Of a stretch of DNA of 64,000 nucleotides, positions 37,479 to 48,778 are shown piece by piece; within the stretch, counting starts at the first letter, position 1; every line of letters starts with the position of its first letter. A model generated the notes under the pieces. It made no database searches, was not told where the DNA came from, and worked only from the letters and a program-made list of their open reading frames with translations. The stretch comes from Trichinella spiralis (lineage: Eukaryota > Nematoda > Enoplea > Trichinellida > Trichinellidae), in assembly GCA_000181795.3 (NCBI GenBank), contig CM012954.1, forward strand, positions 8,956,154 through 9,020,153, given 5' to 3'. Both the position numbers and the translations under genes were made by a program.

Positions 37479-38426
37479 ATGGTTCGTATGGATGTTTTGG
37501 CCGATGCTTTACGCTCGATTAGCAATGCAGAAAAACGTGGAAAACGGCAGGTTTTAATAAGACCTTCGTCAAAAGTGATTATTCGCTTTTTGACTGTCAT
37601 GATGCAGCATGGTTTGTTTTTATGTTTAACTTTTATTTTATTTCTATGTGCAGTGTTAAATTAAAAGTATGCTTTTTTGAGTATTTTAGAGATTAGTTAT
37701 GCTTCTACTGATGATCAAAGTGTCATAATTTTCATTTAATCACTATACCATATTTTCTATTGTTACCGAGTTTCGTACACCTTTTCTGACGTAGGTATTT
37801 ATTTGTGATAAACTTTGTGATTTATTTATGTTGTTATGATAAAAGCTGACTTTGTGACAGACAATATTTTTATAAATGGTAATTTATATTGCAATTGGTA
37901 ATTTGATTACGTTAAATAGGTTCTGAAGTTTCTAATGTGAAAAAGTTTAACATTTTGGAACATGACTATAAATGACATTTTGAACATTCACAAATTGTCT
38001 CGTTGAATTTATGTCAATACTACTTTCATGCAATAGTTTTTACTTTTAGGATATATAAACGAATTTGAAATTGTAGATGACCACAGATCTGGAAAAATTG
38101 TGGTCAATTTAACTGGAAGAATAAACAAAGTGCGTTTATACAATGTTTTAATGTCATCGTCTTGTTTAAGACTGTTTTTCTTTTTGTTTCATAGTGTGGA
38201 GTGATTAGTCCTCGTTTTGATGTGGGGATAAGAGATATTGAAAAGTGGACAGAAAAGTTGTTGCCATCTCGTCAATTTGGGTAAAATGTAAAATTCATTT
38301 GAATGTAATTTTGATCATGAATAGCTTTGCAGATATGTTGTGTTGACTACGTCCGGAGGCATTATGGACCATGAAGAAGCTCGCAGGAAGCATCTTGGTG
38401 GAAAAATATTAGGATATTTTTTTTGA
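37479..38426 (+). CDS. RPS15A: small ribosomal subunit protein uS8 (RPS15A)
   Basis: Component of the cytosolic 40S subunit. Four exons (37479-37611, 38050-38129, 38195-38280, 38333-38426) sum to 393 nt, giving exactly the 130 aa of eukaryotic RPS15A. The sequence is near-invariant: [96 protein letters not shown]. Intron 1 (37612-38049) is long for this genome and holds a possible C/D snoRNA. Confidence 0.98.
37705..37794 (+). ncRNA. possible C/D box snoRNA in RPS15A intron 1
   Basis: TGATGA (37709-37714) and CTGA (37786-37789) have the spacing of C and D boxes, and CTAC (37705-37708) can pair with GTAG (37791-37794) as a short terminal stem. Ribosomal-protein introns are the usual snoRNA hosts. 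Against it: the base before the C box is C rather than a purine, the stem is only 4 bp, and no C'/D' boxes or rRNA target were identified. Confidence 0.3.
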
Positions 38427-38679
38427 TAAATATGTACTGCAGTGAGAGAAGTAAAGCTTGATCGAACGTTGTGAATGTGACCCATTTTGAAATAGCTTAC
38501 AGCGAATGGAGTATTTTGTTTGTTAGACATTTAATTTCACTATCACTCCTTTTGTTATAAATAAGTCATGTTAAGCTTATTTTAACACACAGTTTCACCT
38601 TTTCTACACACGGCGGGTGTACACTAGATAGCAGTGCGATTTAATTTGCAATTTCGATGACTTTTTGTTTTTCAAGTTT

Positions 38680-41600
38680 TCACATGTCAGCATCGTCAAC
38701 ATCTTTTCTTGTACAATAACAAGCTAAACCGATGAGGATGATAGCAAAAAATGTAGTCGTTGAAAGCAAAACCCAAGTAGCCATTTGATAGCTTTCCAAC
38801 TCTTTTGCCAGCGATGCAATGTACCGCAAATTTCCCACATCGACCCCGTCCAAAGAACGGGCGTAGACGTTCCAAAATTGATGACCTCGCCAGTGAAAGC
38901 TTATCTTCATGCTAGGATGATCCGTGATGCTCATGTAGTTCAACGTGCTGCTGTTGAAACGTTGCCATTTCGGCAAATCACTATCATCCGGAGTAGGATT
39001 GCTAAATAATAATAATTGTGTATGATTTTTGATCACAGAATTTAATTTTTAAAGTTTTCAATTATTCCTACCCTTCTCTGGCGAAATTGCACAGCATTTC
39101 GGCAAATATTTCCGTAACACGGCGATCAATTTGCCAATTTTTATAAGTGTAATGTGTAGCAAAGTCAACATCCAAGTCAAATAAAAATATCAAATCAGTA
39201 CCATGGAACACGCCTGTAAAATAACACTAATAATTCAAAAGAATGATAAATCAGTAGGTTACAGTAATAAAGATTAAAAAAGCTGTTAAACATTTAACAA
39301 ACACCCCTTCGGGATATTAAAGTTTGATCATTTTTGTCATTATTTATTGTTAATTTGATTTTTCAAGTTTGGATAGTGATGAATTCAAAAAAACCTGATT
39401 TTGAAAGTATATAAATAAATTAATTGAAATAAACCTTTCCACTCGTCGTCATCGTTGAACAAACTATCGCTAATGTGGTCCAGTGAGTAAAGGTACACAG
39501 GAACGTTGTTCTGCTCGTATAGTTGTGCCAATCTAGTTGCAGGAGCGTGATACCAAAAGTCGGAATGCATCTAAATGTTTATTTTTATTATTATGAATAT
39601 AATGATAATGAGAAAATCTGTAATTGAAAAACAAACTTCCATAATTGACTCGGATAGAGTATTCTTCGATGCATTAGGAGCCATAGGTCGGTAAATATAT
39701 TCATGATAACAACCTTCAGTTATCAGTCGATGATTATTAAACTGATAATAGTTCATCGTCAAATTATCAACTAAAGCTTCCGCTCGACGTTCACTAATCA
39801 ACGTTAGATTTCTGTCGGGACGATTTTTCAAAATACCTATTCAAAAATATCATCGACTATTTTGTTTGTTTTAAAGTTTTGTAAAATCTCTATTTACGGA
39901 ATTGTAAAGCACTCTCATGACGAGTTGTACCAAGAAGAATTGGTACTCGTCGTGCGCCTTTTTTGGACAGCATCTTTTCCGGATATTCGGGAATGAGATG
40001 ACCATAGCCATCCACCACAGGAACCCATTCTTCGTAGTTATCCCAGGCGAATCTCTTTTGAAGCGAATTAAAAAAATTTTACTACTAAACAAAGAATCAT
40101 CTGCGCTTACTGGACGAGTTATGTCGAAAATTTCATTCTTATGTCGAACTTTGATGCAGTCCAGAAGTTGGCTGGAATTGAACGCCCGGCATCCGAGATG
40201 TTCTTGCAATAGCCAAGTTGCGTTGACGGCCGACGTGCGAATCACGCCTGGACTGAGTGCTGAACCGCTGAGCAATATAGCCCTGTGGAGAAGTCCTGAA
40301 AATGGATTCAAATCTATCAAAGCACACACACACACACAGTGTTCACAAAGTGGGACCTTCGCTGTATGGTGAAAGAGCCAAAAGTGAAGCTGAAGCGGCG
40401 CCAGAACCCTGGCCCATCACGGTAACTCTGCTGGGATCACCGCCAAAGAAGGCAATATTTCGCTGTATCCACCGGAGAGCTTCGATTTGATCCCACAGGC
40501 CGTTGTTACCTGGCAGTATGTCATCACCGCTTGAAACGAACCCTGCAAATTTGCATTTCACTGGGTAATTAAGTGGAAACTTCAGTTTCGAAAAATAATC
40601 TCAACCCGCTTGTCTTCTGAAACAATTTCTAATCACTGTGTTGTTACTCAGCAGTATTTAATTGAAAGCAACAATCTGATTAACGGCTTAGTGTTTAATC
40701 GATACTGTTTGCACATTGAATCTTTGCAAAAGTTGTTGCAAGCGAACAAATTGGTAGCGTGCAAAAATACATCCATTATCAATGGAAAATAGTTTGAAAT
40801 TTATTATTTCAAATAATATTTATATTATAATGGAAATTTTTCATTTAATCAAAAAGCGAACACATCTCATCGCTTACCAATTGGTCCAAGCCGGTAGCTG
40901 ATGGAGACGAACACTATTTGTCGACTGACAAAATTGCGCAAAATTGCATCCTGTTTATAATCAGCGGGCGAACCAGTTTGAAAATCACCTCCATGAATCC
41001 AAACGATCACCGGCAAACTTTCGTTATAATACTACGCAACAAAGAATTTGTTGAGAGCAATTTTATGCAAATTTTTAAAACTGTATGAACTAAACAATAA
41101 AACAAAATCAATTGAACTAATGTGTACAGTAAACAAAAATAACAACCCAAAAAATGAAGGTTCAAATTTTGAGATTTTTGAATTTTTTTTTTGAAAATGA
41201 CATATTAATGATTGTTGCTGAATCAAAATATCAAAGAAGAAATATATTTCCTGAATTTGTGTGATCATCTAACTGAAAAATAAAGTATAAAAAAAGCCAT
41301 ACAGTTGTGTAATGTTATTTTGGTCAAATTTGAATATTTTTCAGGTCAATAATTGGATGCTGTTGACTTGTGACGGAACACTCACTTGCGGTGGTGCAAA
41401 TACATTCAAATACAGGCAGTCTTCGGATCGTCTAATTTGAGCTAATTCTACCAGTCGGCTTCCTTTGTATTGCTCGTAGTTTTGCAAACAGCATGGTCCA
41501 TAATGAGTAGCGTTCATCACTCCACGCCAACTTGCCGGCTGAATTGGTGGCTTGAACAAACAAGTAAAATAATACATTATTATTTATTACTTTGTTTACA

Positions 41601-42086
41601 AATAATCTGTTGATTTTCATTATTATAACGTTTCATTCGAATGTAATATTCATTTCTTGTTTGGGAGGAAAAAGATGTCCAGAAGAATAGTTTTAATTTA
41701 TGACCATTTACATGCAGTGTGAAGTTGAGGAATTTATTGATTAACTTAAACCAGTTCAAGTTCAAATTTGGCAATGGAATCCTTTGAAACTTTGCAGAAC
41801 AGCAGTTGCTTTGCATTACAAAGAAAAATTTAAATGACCGAAATCGACTTACTTGAAAACGCTGAGCACCGACAGGAGGTGCAGCGTACGGTATACCTTT
41901 GAAAACGGTAAAATACTGAGCATCGAGAGTTATAAATTCACCTCGTATGCTTCCACTGCTGATTGTCAGTTCAATTGGATGGTTGTCCCTGGTGGTGGCT
42001 AAACTGAGACGGATGAGAAACAAGCACAACAATGAACATCTTTCTCTACTGGCAAAAAATGCACTGTTTTCAATTTTTGAACCCAT
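38680..42086 (-). CDS. cholinesterase-like adhesion protein, neuroligin/gliotactin type
   Basis: Type-B carboxylesterase fold with a membrane anchor. It begins with a signal peptide ([20 protein letters not shown]), then [59 protein letters not shown] and [18 protein letters not shown]. Near the C-terminus are [11 protein letters not shown], a Trp/Tyr-rich end, a TM helix ([20 protein letters not shown]) and a tail of about 14 residues. The nucleophile elbow GESAGA of active esterases reads GQGSGA, so the serine is glycine, as in neuroligins. The charge-relay Glu (GTTRHES) and His (VFHGTD) are still there. Several introns divide it; the one at about 41030-41345 is longest. A short tail without an obvious PDZ motif sets it apart from classical neuroligins. 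Exact orthology is unsettled. Confidence 0.88.
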
Positions 42087-43237
42087 CTCTTCATTTGTTT
42101 GTTTGTTTATTCATTCATATTTATCTGGACGATCAGAATGATTGTTTTTCTCAACATGCATCAGGATTGAAATTAAAAAGAATGAAGAATCAATGTTGGC
42201 CAAGTGAACAGCGTGGCCGCTGATGTGGTCTTGGTTCAACAGAGCTGATTGACTCTTGCCCAGTGATGTGCATGCTTTTCAAAGCGTCTCCTGGCGGAAT
42301 CGATGGTTTCGCGTTATTCGTAATTAACCGACGGTTCTGGTCAAGTGTTTCGATTGACCATCCTTTGGGACAGCTTCGAACAGCGTTCACTTCAAACTAA
42401 TTCCACTGTTGTTTCCGTTCACACGGTCTCCAATGTGCACTTTTAACGCCGACTAAATTAAATGAACAATTTCAAATTTACACGACGAACTTGAAAACAT
42501 TCGATATTATCATTAAATCAACTGTTTTTTTTTCTCAATTGAATATATCAAAATTTTATTTCTGATATTGCAAAATTTCTTATTTTATTTCAGCTAATGT
42601 TATGATCAATCATGCATGGCATGCCATATTTCCATTCATGCATGGCGTGCCATATTTCCATATTTGCTTTATCACTAAATAAAATATATGAAAATATGAA
42701 TATATTTTTAATTTTTTATTATACGCAATTAAATACATTTTTAATTTTTACTTTGTATTTTTATCGTTGTCCAAAAAAATTTTTTAGAACTGCTTTCAAA
42801 AAATAATTCTTAATTATCATTAATGGTAAATTCTTCTGTATTTGAAGGTACTGTTATGTGCATTTGGTCGTACAATGGCAATTAGTGCAAATTTGAATTT
42901 TTGCGAATGTTGATGAAATAATTAAAATATATTTTTTTTTTCTTGATTTACTTTTATTTGTTGGGTCATAAGCCATCGCCAAATCTTCCGGTGAGAAAGT
43001 TTTATTTATTTGCAGCACATTTGTGCAATTTTCGTTTGCTTGAACTTTACGCACAGAATGAAAGGAAAACCTGGTAGCTGTTTATTTATTTTATACTGAA
43101 ATAAATTCATATTTTAAATTATTGTTGCTATTTGCATGTGCGTATTCAACTGTGCGTAAATTTCATTCCTGTAGCTATGAGTAATCGTAGTAATCGTATT
43201 ATTGGTATTTTGACAATGATTATTTTTAGTACGAAAA
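42087..43237. other. divergent intergenic region between the esterase-like gene and TFIP11
   Basis: A GC-richer stretch at about 42180-42420 may be a 5' untranslated exon or promoter of the esterase-like gene. The rest is AT-rich, with a 26-bp tandem duplication at 42611-42662. No coding exon recognised. Confidence 0.5.
42611..42662. repeat. 26-bp tandem duplication containing a palindrome
   Basis: Two adjacent 26-bp copies differ at about two positions. Each carries a near-perfect dyad (ATGGCATGCCAT in copy 1, ATGGCGTGCCAT in copy 2). Confidence 0.85.
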
Positions 43238-45679
43238 ATGGACGACGAATTTGAATCATTTGAAATTAATGAAAACGATTTGGATTCAGCATTTAATCCG
43301 TTCAAACGAAGGTATATTTCGAAAAATCAGCAAATTTATGGCGTTTGGGCCGATCTATCGGATAGCGATCGAGATGAGGATGATTATGATCGTCCTTCGA
43401 CCTCAAGGAAACGTAAAGATTACATGAAAGAAGTGAAATTTGTCTCTGGTGGAGTGAAAAAGGGAGAAAAAATATCGAAAGAGGAAAAAGATGATGCATT
43501 CGATTTGTCAATTTCTCCGGATGACAGTGATAATGATGGACGAACTGAGATAACGTCTGTGAAAAGTGGTGGTGGTAGCTCTGCTGCTGCTTTTACTCAT
43601 CGTTATTATAATGCTTCGAAAAAGTTTAACAATCAAATGATTGCTGGCTTGCGTGATACTGGACCCACTGGACAGCGTTTCGGCGACTGGGAAAGGCACA
43701 CGAAAGGTATTGGCTGGAAATTGTTGAAAAAGATGGGCTACGAGCCCGGAAAAGGTCTTGGCAAACAAAGTCAAGGTATTGCCGAACCAGTGAAAGCTGT
43801 AGTCAGACCGGGTCGTGGTGCCATTGGAGCCTACGGACGCGAAGGTAACAAATTATTGGAATCTGAAGATGTGAAAGTGGAAAAGGAAGTTTTGGACTTT
43901 GGAAATTATAAAAAGAAGCAGCAGTTTAAGAGAACCGTCACATCGGAGAGGAAATCACACGACAAAGCTACACGTATCGTCTACAGGACTTGGGACGAGG
44001 TGGTTCAAGAAGGTGGAACGTTGAAGCGCCACTGGGGGTCATCGGGCAGCGCGTCGACCAAAATTATCGACATGACCGGCACCGAGCAGAAGGTTTACGA
44101 CAGTTATGAACTGTACGCGACGAAGAAGCAAAGCGATGCGTACCGTTCGGACAGGACCAATTTCGATCTTCCTGAATTGTTGCACAACGTGGATTTGATA
44201 ATTCACACGGCCGAAGAGTCGATCTTGCGGACCGACAGACAGATGAAGACGATCACTGATCAGAACCAATCTTTGGAACACGAGTGCAATATGTTGCAGA
44301 ACTGTTTGAACAGTGACGCACAAGAGATGCAGCGTTTGGAGAAGTTGGACTCTGCTTTGGATGCATTCGGCTTGTTGGTTGACGCTGGCGAGGTGTCGAC
44401 CCAAGATTGCATGCGCTTGTTCAAGAAGTTGCAGTCCGAATTTCCCGACGAGTACAAGTTGTACGATTTGAACCGTTTGGCCATTGACGTCGTCCTTCCC
44501 ATTGTCAAGGAAGAATTTGTCGACTGGGAACCGTTGCAGCACGCCGATCACGGTCTGCAGAGGATGCTCGAATGGCGCACAATTTTGGAAAAGCAACGGG
44601 AATTCAACGGAAGCGCGAAATTTGAAAATTTCGACGTCTACCACCAGCTGGTTTGGCTTGCCTGGCTGCCTCCTGTACGTCGGGCCGTGCAAATTTGGAA
44701 CGTCAGAATGCCGAATCCGATGCTGTCTTTGCTCACGGTCTGGCAAGAGGTGATTCCAGGCTGGATTTTGGAAAATTTGATCGAACAATTCATCGTGCCG
44801 AAAATTGAAACCGAAGTCGAAGAATGGAACCCGCTGAGCGACGTGCAGCCGGTGCATTCGTGGTTCCACCCTTGGTTGGGCTTCCTCGGCGACCGACTGC
44901 AACCGTTGTACTCGAGCATTCGTGCCAAGCTCGGTCGTGCGCTGACCCACTGGAACCCGAGCGACCGTTCTGCCAAATGGATGCTCATGCCGTGGAAAGG
45001 TGTGTTCACACCGTCCAGCATGAGCGGCTTTCTTGCCAGGCACGTCGTGCCCAAATTGGAGCTCTGCTTGGTGAATTTCGTCGTCGATCCGTCCAATCAG
45101 TGTTTGCAACCGTGGGCGGACGTGATGGACTGGCTGGACATGATCGATCCAGGCGTCATTGGCGATCTGTTGTTGCGTCATTTTTTTCCCAAATGGTTGC
45201 ATGTTTTGCAAACTTGGCTTCTCTGTCCTCAGCCGAATTATGAAGAAATACAACACTGGTACAGCAATTGGAAGTCGCTGTTCTCGGAACAGCTCATCAG
45301 TTTGGACGGTGTAAGACGGCAGTTCAATTGTGCTTTGGAAATTATGAATCGCGCCTTGTCCGGTCAGCTCACCGCCGATACTGTACCACAGTTGAGATTG
45401 CATTCAGCTCCATTTAATCCTAACTTAATCACCGCCGCCGCCGCCCCACCGTCCACTATGTATTTGCCGGTCAACATGAAAGATATTCTTGAACAAAAAG
45501 CTGCCGAGATGAGTTTGTTCTTTTTACCTTTGAACAATCGTTATCGTGAAGGCAAGCCGATTTATCGCTTCGGCACGCAGACCATTTACATTGATCGGAA
45601 TGTGATTTTTTCACAAGAAAGCAACGGCGATTGGCGACCCATTTCACTCGGAGAGCTTCTAACCAGTGCTTTTCAGTAA
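43238..45679 (+). CDS. TFIP11: TFIP11/Ntr1-like G-patch splicing factor
   Basis: Spliceosome-disassembly factor that activates the DHX15/Prp43 helicase through its G-patch. One uninterrupted frame of 813 aa. The N-terminus FEINENDLDSAFNPFKRR with QQIYGVWADLSDSD is the TIP_N domain. A complete G-patch lies at about residues 145-195 (GIGWKLLKKMGYEPGKGLGK). The C-terminal GCFC-type region has Trp-rich repeats (DWEPLQHADHGLQRMLEWR, WNPLSDVQPVHSWFHPWLGF) and a conserved end (EGKPIYRFGTQTIYIDRN). Length fits the animal orthologue (837 in human). A ttttag acceptor lies 9 nt before the ATG. The gene is GC-richer than its flanks and lacks introns in its coding part. Confidence 0.96.
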   Translation: MDDEFESFEINENDLDSAFNPFKRRYISKNQQIYGVWADLSDSDRDEDDYDRPSTSRKRKDYMKEVKFVSGGVKKGEKISKEEKDDAFDLSISPDDSDNDGRTEITSVKSGGGSSAAAFTHRYYNASKKFNNQMIAGLRDTGPTGQRFGDWERHTKGIGWKLLKKMGYEPGKGLGKQSQGIAEPVKAVVRPGRGAIGAYGREGNKLLESEDVKVEKEVLDFGNYKKKQQFKRTVTSERKSHDKATRIVYRTWDEVVQEGGTLKRHWGSSGSASTKIIDMTGTEQKVYDSYELYATKKQSDAYRSDRTNFDLPELLHNVDLIIHTAEESILRTDRQMKTITDQNQSLEHECNMLQNCLNSDAQEMQRLEKLDSALDAFGLLVDAGEVSTQDCMRLFKKLQSEFPDEYKLYDLNRLAIDVVLPIVKEEFVDWEPLQHADHGLQRMLEWRTILEKQREFNGSAKFENFDVYHQLVWLAWLPPVRRAVQIWNVRMPNPMLSLLTVWQEVIPGWILENLIEQFIVPKIETEVEEWNPLSDVQPVHSWFHPWLGFLGDRLQPLYSSIRAKLGRALTHWNPSDRSAKWMLMPWKGVFTPSSMSGFLARHVVPKLELCLVNFVVDPSNQCLQPWADVMDWLDMIDPGVIGDLLLRHFFPKWLHVLQTWLLCPQPNYEEIQHWYSNWKSLFSEQLISLDGVRRQFNCALEIMNRALSGQLTADTVPQLRLHSAPFNPNLITAAAAPPSTMYLPVNMKDILEQKAAEMSLFFLPLNNRYREGKPIYRFGTQTIYIDRNVIFSQESNGDWRPISLGELLTSAFQ

Positions 45680-46228
45680 TTGGTAATTTCGCATTTATCC
45701 ATTGTTGCATCATTAATTTCAATTTCCTCTCTATAACTGTTCGCTTGTTTTTGTTTATTTACAGCATGTTTGAATTAAAAATGAACTCGATCAACTGGGG
45801 ATAAATGATCATTTGCTGTATTTTATTTCTTACAATGAAATTTTACTTTCTTCTTCCTCCAAAATCTATCAACAAGTTAGTGGAAATTATTTGTTATTTT
45901 TGTGTTAATTTTTTTGCTTTTATTTTCAGTAAATAAAATGTAATATTTGGAAATATTTGTAAATTTTAAAAATCACTGTGATTTTCAATTCTACTATTAA
46001 TTTCAATTCATGCTCTTCTCCATGTTGGCAATCATTACAAAGCTACAGTAAACAATTGTACTTGCAAATCTCATTGGTTTTATACAGCATCCATACGCGT
46101 AAGTTTGCATTGAAAAAGAGGAGGTATGATAATTAGTTGTGAGATTAAATTTTCAATATTGATTTCAGTGTTTAACAATTTTACTTTCTAGTTCAACTGA
46201 TTGACGTTGTGTTTTGATTTAGTTGAAG
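45680..46228. other. intergenic region between TFIP11 and RPL35
   Basis: AT-rich; holds the TFIP11 3' UTR and the RPL35 promoter. No other gene seen. Confidence 0.55.
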
Positions 46229-46730
46229 ATGAAACCGATAATTAAAGTAAAAGATATTCGTGGAAAGCGTAAAGAAGAGTTGGTTAAACAGTTGGATGAT
46301 CTGCGTCAAGAGTTGTCTTCGTTGCGCGTCGCCAAAGTGACCGGTGGGGGTCCGTCAAAATTGTTCAAAATGTATCATTACTGTATTAATATCGCCCACT
46401 GTTTGATGTTGTTAATCGCTGTTTGTTGCATAGGCGACGCGTGCGCAAATCCATCGCACGAGTTCTCACTGTAATCAGCCAAACTCAGAAGGAGCAGCTT
46501 AGGAAATTTTATCAGGTAGGTCGTTTTCAAATTGTCCACTTTGCAATTAATGGAATTTTAAAGAAGAATATTTTTTGTAGAAGAAAAAATACAAGCCACT
46601 CGATTTACGTCCGAAGAAAACGCGCGCTATGCGCCGGGCGTTGACAAAGCATGAACTAGGTTTGAAGAAACGGAAACGGCTTCGACGTGAAACTGCTTGG
46701 CCGAAGCGAGTATTTGCAGTCAAAGTGTGA
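46229..46730 (+). CDS. RPL35: large ribosomal subunit protein uL29 (RPL35)
   Basis: Component of the 60S subunit at the polypeptide exit tunnel. Three exons (46229-46371, 46434-46515, 46581-46730) sum to 375 nt, 124 aa, against 123 for the family. Landmarks are [73 protein letters not shown] and the end RVFAVKV. A tttag acceptor lies 6 nt before the ATG, so the leader is spliced. A poly(A) signal lies at about 46749. Confidence 0.97.
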
Positions 46731-46870
46731 CAGTTTGTCTGAAAGATTGAATAATAAACGGAAAAGATTGTGTTCACCTAGAATCACGGAACCACTTTTC
46801 TAATATATATCTTTTTATTTATCATAGTTAACTAGCGAAGAATTAAAAAACATAGCTAGGTAAGTATAAA

Positions 46871-48778
46871 TTATCTTTTGAAGCGCATTTTTGGTAATCG
46901 TATTTTCGCTCTTGGTTTCTTCATGCGCATCTTCTTCGCTTTCCGTTTACGACCACCCTTTCCTCGTGCTTTCCACAAAAGTCCCTTCTTCTTTTTCTTG
47001 CTTTTAGACTTTTTACTCTTCTTCGATTTCTTCTTCTTCTTCTTGGAAGATTTCTTCTTTTTCTTTTTTGATTTCTTCTTTTTCTTTTTTGATTTCTTCT
47101 TTTTCTTTTTTGATTTTTTCTTTTTCTTTTTCGATTTCTTCTTTTTCTTTTTCGATTTCTTCTTTTTCTTCTTTTTCGATTTCTTTTTCTTCTTTTTCTT
47201 GGATTTCTTTTTCTTCTTTTTACTTTTCTTTTTCTTTTTCTTTTTCTTCTTTTTGTCTTTCTTTTTGTCATCATCATCGTCGTCGTCGTCGTCATCGTCA
47301 TCATCATCGGTAGCACCACCACTTCCACCATCACCACCACCACCACCACCACCATCACTACTACTGCTACTACTACTACTGCTACTACTAGTACCATCAT
47401 CATCATCATCATCATCATCGTCGTCGTCGTCATCATCATCATCACTATCCTCACTATCATCATCACTGTCATCATCGTCATCACTGTCATCACTATCATC
47501 TTTGTCGTCACTTGTAGTTGAAGGTGGTTGAAGAGCAATACCCCATTCTTCGTTGTCCACTTCCTTGTTATCTTCACCCAAATAAATTGATGCTGGATAT
47601 CCACACCCTGACAAAATCCAACCAGGTGCCACTCCCGGATGAGTAGGATCAGTGATCAAGTCTAATTGTAAGTAGTACCAGCTGCATATACTTGTAAACA
47701 AAAGGCGCCAAGATATGAAAATTATAATCTGAAAAGAAGTGGAAATTTGTAAACGAAAATTTAGATGTAATTAATTTTTTCTTGATTAACAAACAACAGT
47801 ACTGCACTAAAAGCAATCGCTGCGAACACGTTCACTCCAAAACCCAGAAATCGTTTGTACTTGTCCATCAACTTCGAATAGCAGCCCTTTTCATGAAATC
47901 CTCCACTGAAGCGTTTGTAATCCAAATTTTGTCCAATGGCCATATTATAGCAGGATGATTCAGTTGTATTTCTTGCACAACACGACCAAGGGACGTAGCA
48001 CGGTTCCTTGGGATTGCAACTGAACGTACCTTCACTAAAAGTATAAATTTTTTCCTTTTTAATTTCAAAGAAGAACAGATTTGAAATAATACAACAATAA
48101 TCGAATGAAAAAGTCACTGACGAAACATTCAGCACTCTTCTGGTTGAGGTATGAAGAAGATACTTCGGCTGAAGCCAGTCTGTCCAATCAAAAATTCCAC
48201 AGCATTCATATTCATATTGCATGTTGTCCAAATATTGGCGCAACTGTTTGTTCTCATTCTTGCGCCAGGTATCGTAATTGATCATCGCGTTGCTGATACC
48301 CGAAGCTAACGCTACGGTCATTTCTTGTGTAGCGAAAACATTTCCCGCAATAACTGCTCCGGACAATAAAATAACCAGCAATGTAAACAGTGAACCCAAG
48401 GAACACGTGGTGCCAACCTTCAAAAAGTAAAGTTGAAGCGAAAAGTATTCATATTATATTATTTCTTCATACTCTTTTCTCATTCCACCTTCCTCGAACA
48501 GAGCCATTGTTACTTGAACAAAACATTATAATCAAACTGTATCCAAAAACTGCACATGCCGATATGAAGTTGTATTTGATAGCTTTTCTAGAAGCAAAAC
48601 TGTGGCTGTCGTCCGATTCAAGGATATGGGCAATTGTAGAAGAAAATTTTCTTCCCATAATATAGGCGGTCGACGCATAACCGAACGAAAGTATCATTAC
48701 AAGTGCACAGCTAGCTGTGACTGATTTGGCAAGAAACTGCCTCCCAGTTTCAGTTAAATAGCATACTCCCACTACCAT
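46871..48778 (-). CDS. tetraspanin with a very long charged low-complexity tail
   Basis: Four membrane helices: TM1 near SVTASCALVMILSFGYASTA, TM2 near KYNFISACAVFGYSLIIM, TM3 near SLFTLLVILLSGAVIAGNVF, TM4 near GVNVFAAIAFSAVLLF spliced to IIIFISWRLLF. The large loop has the tetraspanin CCG (YECCGIFDWTDW), then SCC and GC cysteines. Exons join at about 48440 and 47776/47730. After TM4 comes about 50 normal residues and then an extreme tail of roughly 220 aa: poly-Asp, poly-Ser, poly-Gly, poly-Asp again, then repeated Ser-Lys(6-7) units, ending in an Arg/Lys-rich segment. The tail frame is open throughout to the stop at 46871. The tail is not a known tetraspanin feature. Subfamily unassigned. 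Confidence 0.82.
46990..47480. repeat. coding low-complexity region (CTTTTT, GTCATC and ACCACC-type arrays)
   Basis: Pyrimidine-rich imperfect minisatellite (about 46990-47270, units of roughly 18-24 bp encoding S-K6/7) followed by triplet arrays (47270-47480) encoding Asp, Gly and Ser runs of the tetraspanin tail on the minus strand. Confidence 0.85.

Noticed and set aside
44039-45403. Long open frame (454 aa) on the minus strand of TFIP11
   Set aside because: It mirrors the GC-rich TFIP11 coding sequence and encodes no recognisable domain; a compositional shadow.
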